Positions 46,562 to 54,660 of a DNA stretch of 64,000 bases are shown piece after piece. The stretch covers positions 1 through 64,000 of the forward strand of contig NZ_MAMP01000012.1 in NCBI RefSeq assembly GCF_001750285.1, read 5' to 3'. A program made the translations under genes and the position numbers. Under the pieces are notes generated by a model. It made no database searches and was not told the origin of the DNA. It saw only the letters and a list, made by a program, of their open reading frames with translations. Position 1 is the first letter of the stretch; each line of letters starts with the position of its first letter. This DNA is from Domibacillus iocasae (GTDB taxonomy: Bacteria; Bacillota; Bacilli; Bacillales; Domibacillaceae).

Positions 46562-46583
46562 AGCCCTACTAAAAAGTAGGGCT
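46562..46583 (-). terminator. Rho-independent terminator
   Basis: AGCCCTACT/AGTAGGGCT stem with a 4-nt loop; T-rich on the minus strand. Ends the 46591-46782 gene. Confidence 0.85.
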
Positions 46584-46590
46584 CCAAATA

Positions 46591-46782
46591 TCATTCTTTG
46601 ATTCGGTTTTCGTTGACCCACCAATCGATGTGGTCTAAATCAAAAATGAAAATTCCACTAACCGGTTTTTTATGAGGAAGCTTTTTTTGAGCGATTAAGT
46701 CTTGAATTTCCTCATGAGTTAGTGGGAAGCTGATCGAATCAAGGTAAGGAATTAAATTATTTATGCCCTGGATTCTTCTCAT
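46591..46782 (-). CDS. small protein, possibly excisionase-like HTH, 63 aa
   Basis: GGGAGG precedes ATG 46782 at 8 nt, so the longer frame is rejected. MRRIQGINNLIPYLDSISFP, LTHEEIQDLIAQKKLPHKK, GIFIFDLDHIDWWVNENRI: the order (helix with DLI..KKLP, beta hairpin, FDLDHIDWWV) is that of MerR/excisionase-like wHTH proteins (IxxLIxxGxLPxxKxGxxxxFxxxDIDxWI). Such a protein binds DNA as a phage or element regulator. Similarity is by pattern only. Confidence 0.65.
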   Translation of the reverse strand: MRRIQGINNLIPYLDSISFPLTHEEIQDLIAQKKLPHKKPVSGIFIFDLDHIDWWVNENRIKE

Positions 46783-46887
46783 TTCATCACCTCCCACCAA
46801 AATTTCTCTTCACCTTAGGAGGAGCGGAGAAAAATTCGTGTAAAGGATCAAACGAGTAGATCTATAAGGATATATACCCACATTAAA

Positions 46888-46911
46888 AGTGATTTACACA
46901 TGTAAATCACT
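46888..46911. promoter_or_regulatory. 24-bp near-perfect palindrome, operator-like
   Basis: AGTGATTTACA-CA-TGTAAATCACT lies in the divergent gap between the HTH-like gene and the 46950 remnant, 38 nt before the latter's start. Size and symmetry suit a dimeric repressor site, and the neighbouring HTH-like protein is a candidate binder (inference). Confidence 0.6.
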
Positions 46912-46949
46912 AACATTATGTTTATTCTGTATCGTAAGGAGAGAGCGTT

Positions 46950-47162
46950 TTGATAAGAATCGGAGAATGGAAAAAGGTCAAAATCAGGGGCATCTACACG
47001 CTCGGCTGCGTCAGCATTATCACGCAGAGCGAATGGCCTTGTCCGAATAAAAATAGTATCTGGAGTAAGGATGTGAGCGATGTTTCATTCAGCAATATTA
47101 CTGAAATAAGGCGGTGTAATAGTGAAGCAGTTAGATTTACTCCGGGAAATCATTGTCGATAA
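46950..47162 (+). pseudogene. truncated paralogue of the 62769 IDEAL-domain protein
   Basis: AAGGAG precedes a TTG. IRIGEWKKVKIRGIYTLGCV parallels EMGEWRTIKIGDVTAIGYI of 62769-63071, then the similarity fades and the frame runs into the methyltransferase remnant. The C-terminal IDEAL-type segment is missing. A structured repeat (47277) follows, as after the intact copy. Confidence 0.6.
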
Positions 47163-47232
47163 TTTTGCCGGCGGCGGGCAGTACCGGCATCGAGCTTGCT
47201 GCTTATCACAATTATCACAATAGCAGAATTTA
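47122..47232 (+). pseudogene. phage DNA methyltransferase N-terminal fragment
   Basis: GTG opens KQLDLLREIIVDNFAGGG, then with a one-base shift STGIELAA. This is the SAM-binding motif I region (DxFAGGGGxSxGxELA) of phage DNA methyltransferases. Only about 35 codons remain. Confidence 0.65.
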
Positions 47233-47276
47233 ACGCGGGAAAGGTTTAAGGCAGCGAAGAATTGGCAGTGTTTGCA

Positions 47277-47395
47277 TAAAAAAAGCCAGAGGGGGCTCTG
47301 ACTATGCTGTGTTAATGGGAAATATAAACTTGGAAGGCTGGGACTGCCTTACCACTAACAGTATGGTCCAGTTCAGAAAGTTTTATACAAACAAA
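47277..47395 (+). ncRNA. repeated two-hairpin element, copy D
   Basis: A run of A then GCCAGAG/CTCTG (hairpin 1), a spacer, GGAAGGC/GCCTT.CC (hairpin 2), then the tail AGTATGG, TTCAGAAA, TATACAA. Copies A (59311), B (63129) and C (51686) share the layout. Hairpin sequences differ while the 3' tail is conserved. Hairpin 1 acts as a terminator for the gene before it. The conserved tail beyond it is not explained by termination. Confidence 0.5.
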
Positions 47396-47500
47396 ATAAA
47401 AAAGCCAGGAGTCCCCATGAAAATCCTTTTTTGTCTTGCAGATGATATATATATGAGAAGAAAAAGCTCTTGACGTTGAAGGTAATAATTTGACGAAAAA

Positions 47501-47583
47501 GGAGATAATAAAGTGGAAGTCAGGGCAGGTCTATCCAATTTAATGAAGGAGATGACAAAGTGGAAGTCAGGCCAGATCTATGC
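47501..47583 (+). repeat. direct duplication of a translation start
   Basis: GGAGATAATAAAGTGGAAGT.. at 47501 recurs as GGAGATGACAAAGTGGAAGT.. at 47548, about 36 bases each, covering the ribosome binding site, GTG and first codons. The first start opens a 39-codon frame (VEVRAGLSNLMKEMTK) that overlaps the real gene in another frame and stops within it. Confidence 0.75.
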
Positions 47584-47940
47584 AAAACAACGGATGTTAA
47601 CGAAATTTACAATGAAATGCCTGAGCCAGTGAAACCAACGGGACAAAACTTGGCAAGTGAACTTTATAAGCATTTAAAAAAAAGAGCTGAAGACTTTGAC
47701 AACAAACTAGATGGCAGCCAAGGGGTGGGGGTTAGGCTTATTCCATCTGGGCAGTCAGTCACTTTTCAGGTAACGGCATTAGGTTACTGTGATCCCAGCT
47801 TAATCATTTTTGCGGGAGTTACGGAGAGTGGATTGGAAGTGCAGTTGATGCAGCATGTATCCCAGCTTAATTTTTTATTAATGGCAATGCCTCGACCGAA
47901 TCCTGAAGAGCCTAAAATCCCATTTGGTTTCATCCAATAA
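47560..47940 (+). CDS. hypothetical protein, 126 aa
   Basis: GTG start with GGAG 8 nt upstream, the second of two duplicated starts (47501-47583). Soluble protein with a helical N-terminal part (NLASELYKHLKKRAEDFDNK) and a beta-rich part (VGVRLIPSGQSVTFQVTALG, LIIFAGVTESGLEVQLMQH), ending in MPRPNPEEPKIPFGFIQ. It may belong to a DUF6173-like family, but I am not certain. The ~50 bases upstream (AAAGCTC, ACGTTGAA, TAATTTGA) recur before 53183-53617, so the two genes share a promoter or leader cassette. Confidence 0.78.
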   Translation: MEVRPDLCKTTDVNEIYNEMPEPVKPTGQNLASELYKHLKKRAEDFDNKLDGSQGVGVRLIPSGQSVTFQVTALGYCDPSLIIFAGVTESGLEVQLMQHVSQLNFLLMAMPRPNPEEPKIPFGFIQ

Positions 47941-47947
47941 TAAAAAG

Positions 47948-47971
47948 GTCACTCAAGAGTGGCTTTTTTTC
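47948..47971 (+). terminator. Rho-independent terminator
   Basis: GTCACTC/GAGTGGC with AA loop, T7. Confidence 0.85.
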
Positions 47972-48005
47972 TTTGATCTAAAACAAACCCAATGAAAGGA
48001 GGGAG

Positions 48006-48155
48006 ATGGCGGAACCAAGAAATCCGAAGCGGGATGAAGGATTTCAACTGTGGCTAAACAATATCGAGATTGCAGCCGAGTTGGACGTTTCCGATTCGCA
48101 GACCAGCCCCGTAAGTAAAAAACTTCCTTCATTAGCCGCTTATTCTTCAGAGTAA
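48006..48155 (+). pseudogene. phage terminase small subunit remnant (XtmA-like)
   Basis: AAAGGAGGGAG precedes the ATG. MAEPRNPKRDEGFQLWLNN then IEIAAELDVSDSQ is the N-terminal HTH start of PBSX-type small terminases with an internal deletion. The remaining codons to the stop are unrelated. About 49 codons remain. Confidence 0.7.
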
Positions 48156-48251
48156 CTGTCTATAATAGTGGGCAGGGTTTCAAATAAGAATAAAAATTAA
48201 TGAAAAAAAGCTGCATGCCTATTACAAATTGAAACAGTGAGAGGGATTTCA

Positions 48252-49193
48252 GTGGAAAATAAATTCAAAGATATAAAACGTGTTGCGAATATAGATGAAT
48301 TTGTGGATTCTTTAGAGTTTGATCAGCTGCCTATGGTAGAGGAAGAGATGTCACTTTATCATTACACAAGTATTTATGGCTTAGAAGGAATCATTAAGAA
48401 TAAAGAATTATGGCTGTCTAAAAGTGAATTTTTAAATGATAAATTAGAACTCAAATATACCCTGGATACGGTTATGATGCTGATAGAACAATTTTCAGGA
48501 GCAGATAAGGTCACTGAAGAATTAGTTTTTAAAGAATGGATTAAGCGATCAATTCAAAATAAATTCTTTTCACTGGAAATTTATACTTTATCATTAAGTA
48601 CAAATAAAGACTCAAATCTTCTCTGGTCGAATTATGCAAATAATGATGGATATAACATTGAATTTATTTACTCAGAATTGCTCCATTTATTAAGTGAAAA
48701 TATTGCCAAAAGCCATGAACCGAAAAAAGTGTTTGTTTTTCCTTACGCTGTTATTTATAACAAAGAAGAACAATTAAAATTACTTAGAAAGGAATTAACA
48801 AATCTATATAAAATCTTTCTGTGTGCATTTGATAAAAATGATGAGACCCTTTATTACAAATATGGCGCTAAGCCATTAGCCAATATTGTAACGTACTCTA
48901 TCTTTTTTAAAGATTCTAGTTTTCATCAAGAAGAAGAATTTAGATTTGCTGTTTATTTCACAGATGAAAGATATGCGAAAAAGGTCACGAAATTTCGAAT
49001 TGGAAATGGGGTTTTTATTCCTTATATCCCTCTTTCTGTTGGAAACAACAATAATAGAAAATTTATACAAAGCATTACGATTGGTCCGAAAAACAGTTTA
49101 GACATTGCTGAAGCAGGGATGGAGCACTTTTTAGATAACAACGATATGACAGAAGTTGAAGTAAAAAAATCTAAAATACCTTATCGGTATTAA
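48252..49193 (+). CDS. DUF2971-family protein
   Basis: GTG 48252 has GAGAGGG 6 nt upstream and is preferred to GTG 48237, giving 313 aa. Typical DUF2971 blocks: LYHYTSIYGLEGIIKNKELW then FLNDKLELKY near the N-terminus, LSLSTNKDSNLLWSNYA in the middle, EEEFRFAVYF and ITIGPKNS towards the end. Biochemical role unknown. Such genes are frequent in phage-related and defence islands, and this one follows a terminase remnant. No partner gene adjoins. Own terminator at 49194. Confidence 0.88.
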   Translation: MENKFKDIKRVANIDEFVDSLEFDQLPMVEEEMSLYHYTSIYGLEGIIKNKELWLSKSEFLNDKLELKYTLDTVMMLIEQFSGADKVTEELVFKEWIKRSIQNKFFSLEIYTLSLSTNKDSNLLWSNYANNDGYNIEFIYSELLHLLSENIAKSHEPKKVFVFPYAVIYNKEEQLKLLRKELTNLYKIFLCAFDKNDETLYYKYGAKPLANIVTYSIFFKDSSFHQEEEFRFAVYFTDERYAKKVTKFRIGNGVFIPYIPLSVGNNNNRKFIQSITIGPKNSLDIAEAGMEHFLDNNDMTEVEVKKSKIPYRY

Positions 49194-49219
49194 AGCATCC
49201 CGCTCCGGATGCTTTTTCT
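49194..49219 (+). terminator. Rho-independent terminator
   Basis: GCATCC/GGATGC stem, T5; immediately after the DUF2971 stop. Confidence 0.87.
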
Positions 49220-49467
49220 TCTTACAGAAAAGAGGTGACACAACTGCTGTCTGTCACACACAACGATGGCCGGTCGGAGCCGCTTCTGAACATGTAGAAT
49301 TGTAAACAATTATAGAATGCAATAAAGGAAGGAGGCGAAGGATATACAGGTATAAGCTGATTTCCAGGGGAATTGGAATAATTTCTTGGGGATATTCCCT
49401 TAATCTTTTAAATTTTTAGCCGATAATAATTCATCGCTTTAATCTCGAAATTAAGAAATACGCATAA
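49220..49467. other. short gap with a phage-like coding scrap
   Basis: AGAGGTGACA precedes a short frame LLSVTHNDGRSEPLLNM and a stop near 49291; probably a phage tail-gene fragment, not assignable. Confidence 0.35.
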
Positions 49468-49508
49468 AAAGCCACGGATCCGCTGCAAATGCAGTCGTGG
49501 CTTTTTCG
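49468..49508. terminator. bidirectional Rho-independent terminator
   Basis: AAAAAGCCACG/CGTGGCTTTTT with inner CTGCAAATGCAG; serves the YhcN-type gene on the minus strand. Confidence 0.87.
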
Positions 49509-49543
49509 TTTTATGAAATCCGTATAATGAATAAATTTTGTGT

Positions 49544-50044
49544 TTAGGAACTTGGAAATACTCTTCGAACAGCATCACTAAATTCGTCAAAGAATCCTTC
49601 AACGGGTTCGCCTGCCTCAACCCGATCAGCATAATCCTTCATTTGAGTGCTGAAATCTGGATCTTCCGAAACATACACCTTCTCAATAGAAGTGTCCGCT
49701 TCTTTTACTTTTTCCTCGATTCTATTTTTCAGTTCATTATTTACTTTTGTACCATTTTTTAAATCAATGGCAGCGTAAGCAGTCTGATCTGTTACAAGTA
49801 CTGTCGCTCCATCTACCTCTTCCAGTTCTTCAACACGGTCAGCAGCCTTTTGGGCCAAGTTCAAATTAGCTTGATTGGCTTGATCAGCGTCGTCCATGTC
49901 ATTGTCTGCTGTTTGATTATTTGTGGACATGTTTTCCGCTGGGGCATTATCCGCTCCGTCTGAAGCATTATTATCATCACCCATACAAGCTGCAAGTAAA
50001 AACATAGTCATAAAAGCTGTCACATAAATCGATATTTTCTTCAT
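49544..50044 (-). CDS. YhcN/YlaJ-family sporulation lipoprotein
   Basis: 166 aa. Lipoprotein signal (KKISIYVTAFMTMFLLAAC), an Asn/Asp/Ala linker, then a Spore_YhcN_YlaJ domain from about residue 62: LAQKAADRVEELEEVDGATV, then VLVTDQTAYAAIDLK, IEEKVKEAD, IEKVYVSEDPDF. GGGAGG precedes the ATG. In B. subtilis these lipoproteins are made in the forespore and found in the spore inner membrane, with a role in germination or outgrowth. Monocistronic. Confidence 0.92.
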   Translation of the reverse strand: MKKISIYVTAFMTMFLLAACMGDDNNASDGADNAPAENMSTNNQTADNDMDDADQANQANLNLAQKAADRVEELEEVDGATVLVTDQTAYAAIDLKNGTKVNNELKNRIEEKVKEADTSIEKVYVSEDPDFSTQMKDYADRVEAGEPVEGFFDEFSDAVRRVFPSS

Positions 50045-50371
50045 TGAAAGTCCTCCCTTATATCATTTAACAAAAGATATCCTCTCCAGTGTTTTAAATA
50101 ATTATTCAGAAAGGGAGAAAAGAGGAACAGCTTTATGAAACTCTTAAAGGGATTTTTATCGATCTGATTATGACTTCTGTTTATAGAAGGTCATATATTC
50201 CTAAACAGAGTGGATGATTCCTTCGACTTGAGTGTGACAATAAAAAATAATGATTTGGATTTTTAATGTGAAATTTTAAATGGGTATTAAATAAAGGAAA
50301 CAGAGTAAGAAGAAATTAGCATAAGTCTCTTTACGTGGAATATGATTATTCCACTGTAAGGAGATGATAAT
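50045..50371. other. intergenic, no gene recognised
   Basis: It contains the divergent promoters of the flanking genes; no structure noted. Confidence 0.4.
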
Positions 50372-50572
50372 TTGAAGGCCATAATAAAGTTTAAAGATGG
50401 CAGGGTTATTAGTTATGACTCAATTGAGAAAATGGAGCCGTGCGAAGGTCTTGATTTTATTAGCAGCATAATAGCCGCAATTAAAATTGAAGCAGAAGAG
50501 AAAAGTAAAAAAGATTCAAAAGAGCAAACGTTAACTGCTTCTGATATTTATTCGTTAGAAATTATAATGTAA
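50372..50572 (+). CDS. hypothetical protein, 66 aa
   Basis: TTG start with AAGGAG about 8 nt upstream. The N-terminal hairpin AIIKFKDGRVISYDSIEKME is typical of small phage or conjugative-element proteins. A charged tail follows. The stop overlaps the next start (TAATG), so the two are translationally coupled. Family unknown. Confidence 0.7.
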   Translation: MKAIIKFKDGRVISYDSIEKMEPCEGLDFISSIIAAIKIEAEEKSKKDSKEQTLTASDIYSLEIIM

Positions 50573-50766
50573 TGAGCGAAGGGACAGAGGAAAAGCCGGA
50601 AGCCGGCGGTTATGTGGAAGTGGTAAGCCCATTATACTGGTATGAGGATGAACGTTACGAAATAGGAAAACGTTTTGTCATTAAATCAGAACACATCAAT
50701 CGCAGTTTTAAAAAATGTGTGAAGAAGATTAGAAGCTTACAAATGAATTTGCGGAAAAATGTTTAA
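50572..50766 (+). CDS. hypothetical protein, 64 aa
   Basis: ATG overlaps the stop of the preceding gene. Sequence SEGTEEKPEAGGYVEVVSPL then YWYEDERYEIGKRFVIKSEH, basic C-terminus. No family recognised. The pair ends at a terminator (50802-50846). Confidence 0.6.
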   Translation: MSEGTEEKPEAGGYVEVVSPLYWYEDERYEIGKRFVIKSEHINRSFKKCVKKIRSLQMNLRKNV

Positions 50767-50801
50767 GCACTTTTATAAAAGAATTATTCAATTTAATACA
50801 A

Positions 50802-50846
50802 GAAGAGCATGTTTTGATTAATCTATTTTCAAAATATGCTCTTTTC
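50802..50846 (+). terminator. Rho-independent terminator
   Basis: AAGAGCAT.TTTTGA pairs with TCAAAA.ATGCTCTT, then TTC tail. Confidence 0.85.
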
Positions 50847-50969
50847 TTTTGTTCGTGCGAAACAAAGCGATGTGACAGGCTGAATGAGATTACTTATCCT
50901 TGGGGATAAATAGAACAAACACAGCCGTGTACCAGGAAAAGCTAAACGTGAAGCATCGGAGGAACAACC

Positions 50970-51128
50970 TTGGAATTAAAACTGATATATCTGTCTCTGT
51001 TAATTGCAATTTTTCTTTTTTTCACAGTCGCTGATTACATGGGGAATGATGTTAATGCAATGGGGGCGTCAGCATCAATCGCAACAGCCATAGTAATTGA
51101 ATTATATATAAGGCCATTTTTCAAGTGA
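50970..51128 (+). CDS. 52-aa membrane protein
   Basis: TTG start with GGAGG at 7 nt, stop TGA at 51126. Two hydrophobic stretches (LIYLSLLIAIFLFFTVADYM and ASASIATAIVIELYI) suggest a hairpin membrane protein. Too short for routine gene callers. No family recognised. The next gene starts 29 nt later. Confidence 0.6.
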   Translation: MELKLIYLSLLIAIFLFFTVADYMGNDVNAMGASASIATAIVIELYIRPFFK

Positions 51129-51157
51129 CGATGGTGTGAGAAGGAAAAGAGAAAAAA

Positions 51158-51510
51158 ATGAACATGAACAATTCGAATATAAAAGGCAAGGTGGCCGTGA
51201 GGAATGGACGCGTTGCTTTAAAAGGTCTAATTTCAAAACGAGGAGAATATTTCCGTTTAAAAGCAGTAATTAAGCAGCAGTGGACACCGGAAGAAATAAG
51301 AAGTTTGAAGGGAAGCGCCCGGCCTATGTTAGAGAAGCAGACAAACGAGTAGGGATTCATTTTTCCGCAGGTCGGAAACGGTCAGTCAATTCGAACGGGG
51401 ATTTAAGTAAGGACCAGTATATACGGTTCATGGAAAAAGGAATGTCGGATGAACACATTTTAGCGCGGGAACGTCTGGGGATGGCGAAGAAGCGGTGGAA
51501 GATTAATTGA
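51158..51510 (+). pseudogene. frameshifted paralogue of the 59098 small basic protein
   Basis: The first frame reaches KQQWTPEEI. A one-base shift near 51295 leads to NKKFEGKRPAYVREADKRV, HFSAGRKRSVNSNGDLSKDQ, YIRFMEKGMSDEHILARERL and a stop. The 59098 protein has QQWTQEEMNTYCEKFEEKRP, AYLRKAEQTMDGRFSSRRKR then HSNGNL. The extra C-terminal part (MSDEHILARERLGMAKKRW) looks like a helix-turn-helix absent from 59098. Followed by two structured elements. Confidence 0.7.
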
Positions 51511-51535
51511 ATTAAAAGGCGAGAGAAATAAAAAG

Positions 51536-51620
51536 ATGCCCAGAAGTGAGCTCCTGGGCAGCCAGCTTGTGACAACAGGGGTGAAATCACAGCTGTGATA
51601 CTATTAAACGCACATAGAAG
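51536..51620 (+). ncRNA. possible variant of the two-hairpin element (copy E)
   Basis: GCCCAG/CTGGGC hairpin, then TGTGAC..TCACA and CAGCTGTGATACTATT. Layout recalls copies A-D, but the conserved 3' tail is weak. Confidence 0.3.
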
Positions 51621-51685
51621 AAGAACGCTTCCTTCTCCCCGTAAATAGTATATGCTTCGATTTGGTTAGTAGTACAAAATAATAC

Positions 51686-51795
51686 AAAAAAACAGTCAGG
51701 CAAGTTCCTGGCTGCAAAAATGGTTCTGAGTTGTAGGAGTTAAGTTTTGGAACTAACAGTACCAGTATGCACTATTCCATAAATATTTATACAAG
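51686..51795 (+). ncRNA. repeated two-hairpin element, copy C
   Basis: A run, CAGTCAGG/CCTGGCTG hairpin, spacer, GTT.AGTT/AACT.AAC hairpin, then CAGTATGC, CTATTCCA, TATACAA. The tail matches copies A, B and D; hairpin sequences differ. Confidence 0.5.
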
Positions 51796-52369
51796 AATAA
51801 AAAAAGCCAGGTTATCATGACTGTCTATTAGGAAGAAGTATTAAAAAAGCTTATCAACAATAAATTTATATGCGGTGAAAAAACAAATATAGATCTAAAA
51901 AGGACAGCAGAGATCGACCTTATAGAAAGCGCAGCACACATCGTTACAAAAACCGTGAGCTTAAAAATTGCCTGTTCCAGAAAGCGGACACGGCAAGCGT
52001 GTAATCAATCGACAAGGCGATAAACCTTGTCAAGCCAAGCTGGAAACGGATATTAGATAGTTGACCAAATATTTACAGGGGGGAAGGGGCTGACCGAGCT
52101 TTCCTTCTTCCCATGCTCATTGCATTCCATTGGCAACCTTGAGTCACAAGAAAAAGCCGGGATAGGACCCGGCTAAGAAATGATTAAGACTATTTCAAGA
52201 TTTGAAATTTAAAACAATATTCTCATTATGAACCATTGAAACTCTTTTTATACAGGGAAATTACCTTATAAGTAATTAACAATACGCCAAATTTGAATTC
52301 AGTATAATATAACTAATCGAATAAGTGGACACTTATTTACGAATAAAAACAATTTTTACGCACTCTAAA
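51796..52369. other. intergenic with one hairpin
   Basis: AAGCCGGG/CCCGGCT (52152-52173) is a terminator-like hairpin. No gene recognised. Confidence 0.4.
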
Positions 52370-52840
52370 GAAAATAAAAGGCGACATTGAAGCTAAATTG
52401 GAATTGTTGGAACTGGATATTCAAGATAAGGCGCTCATTAACAGGATGATCAGGGAAGTGGAATTTGCGATTCAGTAGATGATGTCCAGCTGAAATCCTA
52501 ATGCAAGACACGGAGCAGATCGAATAGAGGTTTTTATATCTTGGATCCAAAACTGATTGAAGCATTGGTACCAAATAAAGTGGTTGAAGAAGGGAAGAAA
52601 ATCACAGCTGACGAACCGTGGCTGCTGGATGATATGCCTGGTGATTTAATAAGGCGTGAAAAAGATGTGTTCACGTTGGTAAAAGCAGAAGGATTAACGT
52701 TTGAGTACATGGCGGAGTTGCTCGGGATCACAAATCATCTGCCTAGACATACCTTGAACGGACAAATCAGAAAATTGAAGACTGAAAAATGTGAGCCTTT
52801 TTCTTGTGTCTTGAAAAAAGCTTTTTATATTTATTTATAG
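52370..52840 (+). pseudogene. degraded prophage sigma-factor-like regulator, copy 2
   Basis: GDIEAKLELLELDIQDK, IREVEFAIQ stop, then from TTG 52541 DPKLIEALVPNKVVEEGKKI, TADEPWLLDDM, REKDVFTLVKAEGLTFEYMA, ELLGIT, where the frame leaves the family (NHLPRHTLNGQ in place of KSSVQTYLE). It pairs with copy 1 at 24172-24585. The HTH recognition helix is damaged, so DNA binding is doubtful. Confidence 0.68.
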
Positions 52841-52913
52841 TATGTTCTGTTTACAGCCTCATATAATAAAGTAAATTAAAAGAGCAAAAGGAGGACCGGT
52901 AACACCCCTTTTG

Positions 52914-53003
52914 TTAAAGCAATGTTTTGAAAAGGAAAATAATCAGAAGTGTAAGAAGTATCATGGAAAGACCAGTAAGAAATAAGCGGTGAATGTAATG
53001 CAT
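52914..53003 (-). CDS. 29-aa hydrophobic micro-ORF
   Basis: MHYIHRLFLTGLSMILLTLL then IIFLFKTLL. A strong GGAGG is present, but 14 nt upstream, which is long. A possible terminator (AAAGGGG..CCTCCTTT) follows on the minus strand. It could be a membrane micropeptide; weak evidence. Confidence 0.3.
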   Translation of the reverse strand: MHYIHRLFLTGLSMILLTLLIIFLFKTLL

Positions 53004-53182
53004 ACCGCAGAAGATTCCCTCCTTTCTTTTCTCCATAAAGGATATGAAAAACAAGAAAGGAAAATACCAAGCATCTCAAAGTACACTGGGAGGCTTTTTT
53101 TTTAGCGTACAGGTGACGTATATGAGAAAGGAAAAAAGCTCCTAACGTTGAATGTAGTAATTTGATGAAAGGGGAAGATTTT

Positions 53183-53617
53183 TTGGCTAATACATTTACA
53201 AATTCAGTTTGTAAAGCAATTGTTGTAGCAACAAGATCCGAACCAATTTTACCGAATGTAGAGTTGATTGATGATTATCAGCTAAGAGTGGGATTGTTAA
53301 TGATGGGTCGGGATGAAGAAAAGCTTACCAATTTAAGTGAACAATTAACTAAACTGGTGGAAGGGGAAAAATACAAATTATCTTCACCAGAGTATATGGT
53401 GGAGTTTGAAAAAATTTCAACGCAGGTTGGCTATTTTGCCGAGAAGAAGAAAAGGGTTGCCGAGGTAGAATTAATTGTTGATAGGCAAACAGGTGAAAAA
53501 CGCTTCACTATTTTAAAAGATAACGATGTCGTCAAAAAACTTATACTGGGAGAAAATGAAACGATTGATGAATTTTTCGAATATATGCAGGGGTTTTCTA
53601 AAGTCATAGTAGCATAA
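53183..53617 (+). CDS. hypothetical protein, 144 aa
   Basis: GAAAGGGG lies 8 nt before TTG 53183, so the longer frame is not used. Soluble, alpha/beta: ANTFTNSVCKAIVVATRSEP, LRVGLLMMGRDEEKLTNLSE, AEVELIVDRQTGEKRFTILK, DEFFEYMQGFSKVIVA. No family recognised. Its 50-base leader (TATATGAGAAAG, AAAGCTCC, ACGTTGAATG) is closely like that of 47560-47940, although the proteins are unrelated. Confidence 0.75.
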   Translation: MANTFTNSVCKAIVVATRSEPILPNVELIDDYQLRVGLLMMGRDEEKLTNLSEQLTKLVEGEKYKLSSPEYMVEFEKISTQVGYFAEKKKRVAEVELIVDRQTGEKRFTILKDNDVVKKLILGENETIDEFFEYMQGFSKVIVA

Positions 53618-53692
53618 GAAATTAAAACGTCATCAAGGGTGCTTTTTTCTTTGCTCTAATGGTTGTATGATTAAAGAAAAAGGAGTGAAGAA

Positions 53693-53896
53693 ATGGATTA
53701 TAATTTTTTATTATTAAGCACTACTATGAATGGAATAGCATTGAATCAAATAATATTATTCGGAATGATTGTTTTTTCCATGATAATAGTCGGAACAATT
53801 TTGAAAATATTTAAGGTGCCAGGCAAAATCATAAATTTCGTCATTACAGTTGTAGGTTTAGGCTTCGGATATTACTGGCTGACAACTTTAAATTAG
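53693..53896 (+). CDS. small membrane protein, 67 aa
   Basis: AAAGGAGTG precedes the ATG. Two membrane helices (LNQIILFGMIVFSMIIVGTI and INFVITVVGLGFGYYWL) joined by a short basic loop (LKIFKVPGK). No family recognised. A terminator (CACTCA/TGAGTG, T6) overlaps its 3' side at 53890-53922. Confidence 0.72.
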   Translation: MDYNFLLLSTTMNGIALNQIILFGMIVFSMIIVGTILKIFKVPGKIINFVITVVGLGFGYYWLTTLN

Positions 53897-53922
53897 TCAC
53901 TCATTTGAGTGGCTTTTTTGAC
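53890..53922 (+). terminator. Rho-independent terminator
   Basis: GTCACTCA/TGAGTGGC with TT loop, T6, directly after the 53693-53896 stop. Confidence 0.85.
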
Positions 53923-54246
53923 TGGTTTAGAGAGTGTGAAATTTTTGTGTAATCCAGACTTAGCGCTGGAAAAGAAAGCTCCTCATTTTCTGCCTGTGTT
54001 ATTTGCTTATTTCCCTATCACATATCTCACCATTGGGAATGCGAGCAATACATATCAATATACTATGAAAATCAACCCCTGAAGCTGTGTAGCTTCGAGG
54101 GGGTCTTTCTATTTGTAAAAAAGAGATATTTTATTTGTCCAGAAGGTGAGAAACTCGGTCTCTTTACATATATTTCATGGCTGCTGGTTCAGAACATTCA
54201 TCGATAAACAACAGGACCAGCTTTTAGTGAAGAAATGCTGAAATAA

Positions 54247-54426
54247 TTAATGTTCTCGTAAATCAGATAAAGGAACAGTTTGTTCTTGCTGCGGTTCACC
54301 AAGAGGATAAATTCTAGCCGTTTCATTATTTTCCTCCACATGTTGTATGTAGACAGGTACATCATTAAACGTAACATTGACCATCACTGGTGAAGCGGCA
54401 ATTTCCTGCGCTCTATATTTATTCAT
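54247..54426 (-). CDS. sspH: small acid-soluble spore protein, H-type
   Basis: GGAGG lies 8 nt before ATG 54426, giving 59 aa. The sequence is the SspH pattern: NKYRAQEIAASPVMVNVTFN, DVPVYIQHVEENNETARIYP, LGEPQQEQTVPLSDL. H-type SASPs are minor proteins of the spore core made in the forespore. A forespore sigma factor is expected; I could not fix the promoter. Single gene. Confidence 0.93.
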   Translation of the reverse strand: MNKYRAQEIAASPVMVNVTFNDVPVYIQHVEENNETARIYPLGEPQQEQTVPLSDLREH

Positions 54427-54660
54427 GGTCATGACCTCCTTTGAATTTATAACGGTCATAATGTAATGTTTGCTTAAAAAGGTTTAATTATGCTTAAAAA
54501 TAAGCGTTTAAATGAATTATATAACGGTGTTCGCTTTCCTAAAAATTTTCATGGATAAGGATGGAATGATAAAAGAACAATCCAGCTATTTTTTTGATTG
54601 CCAGTCCACGAAAAGGACATGCTATTTAATGATTAAAATGAATCAAAGGAGAATCTGGAA

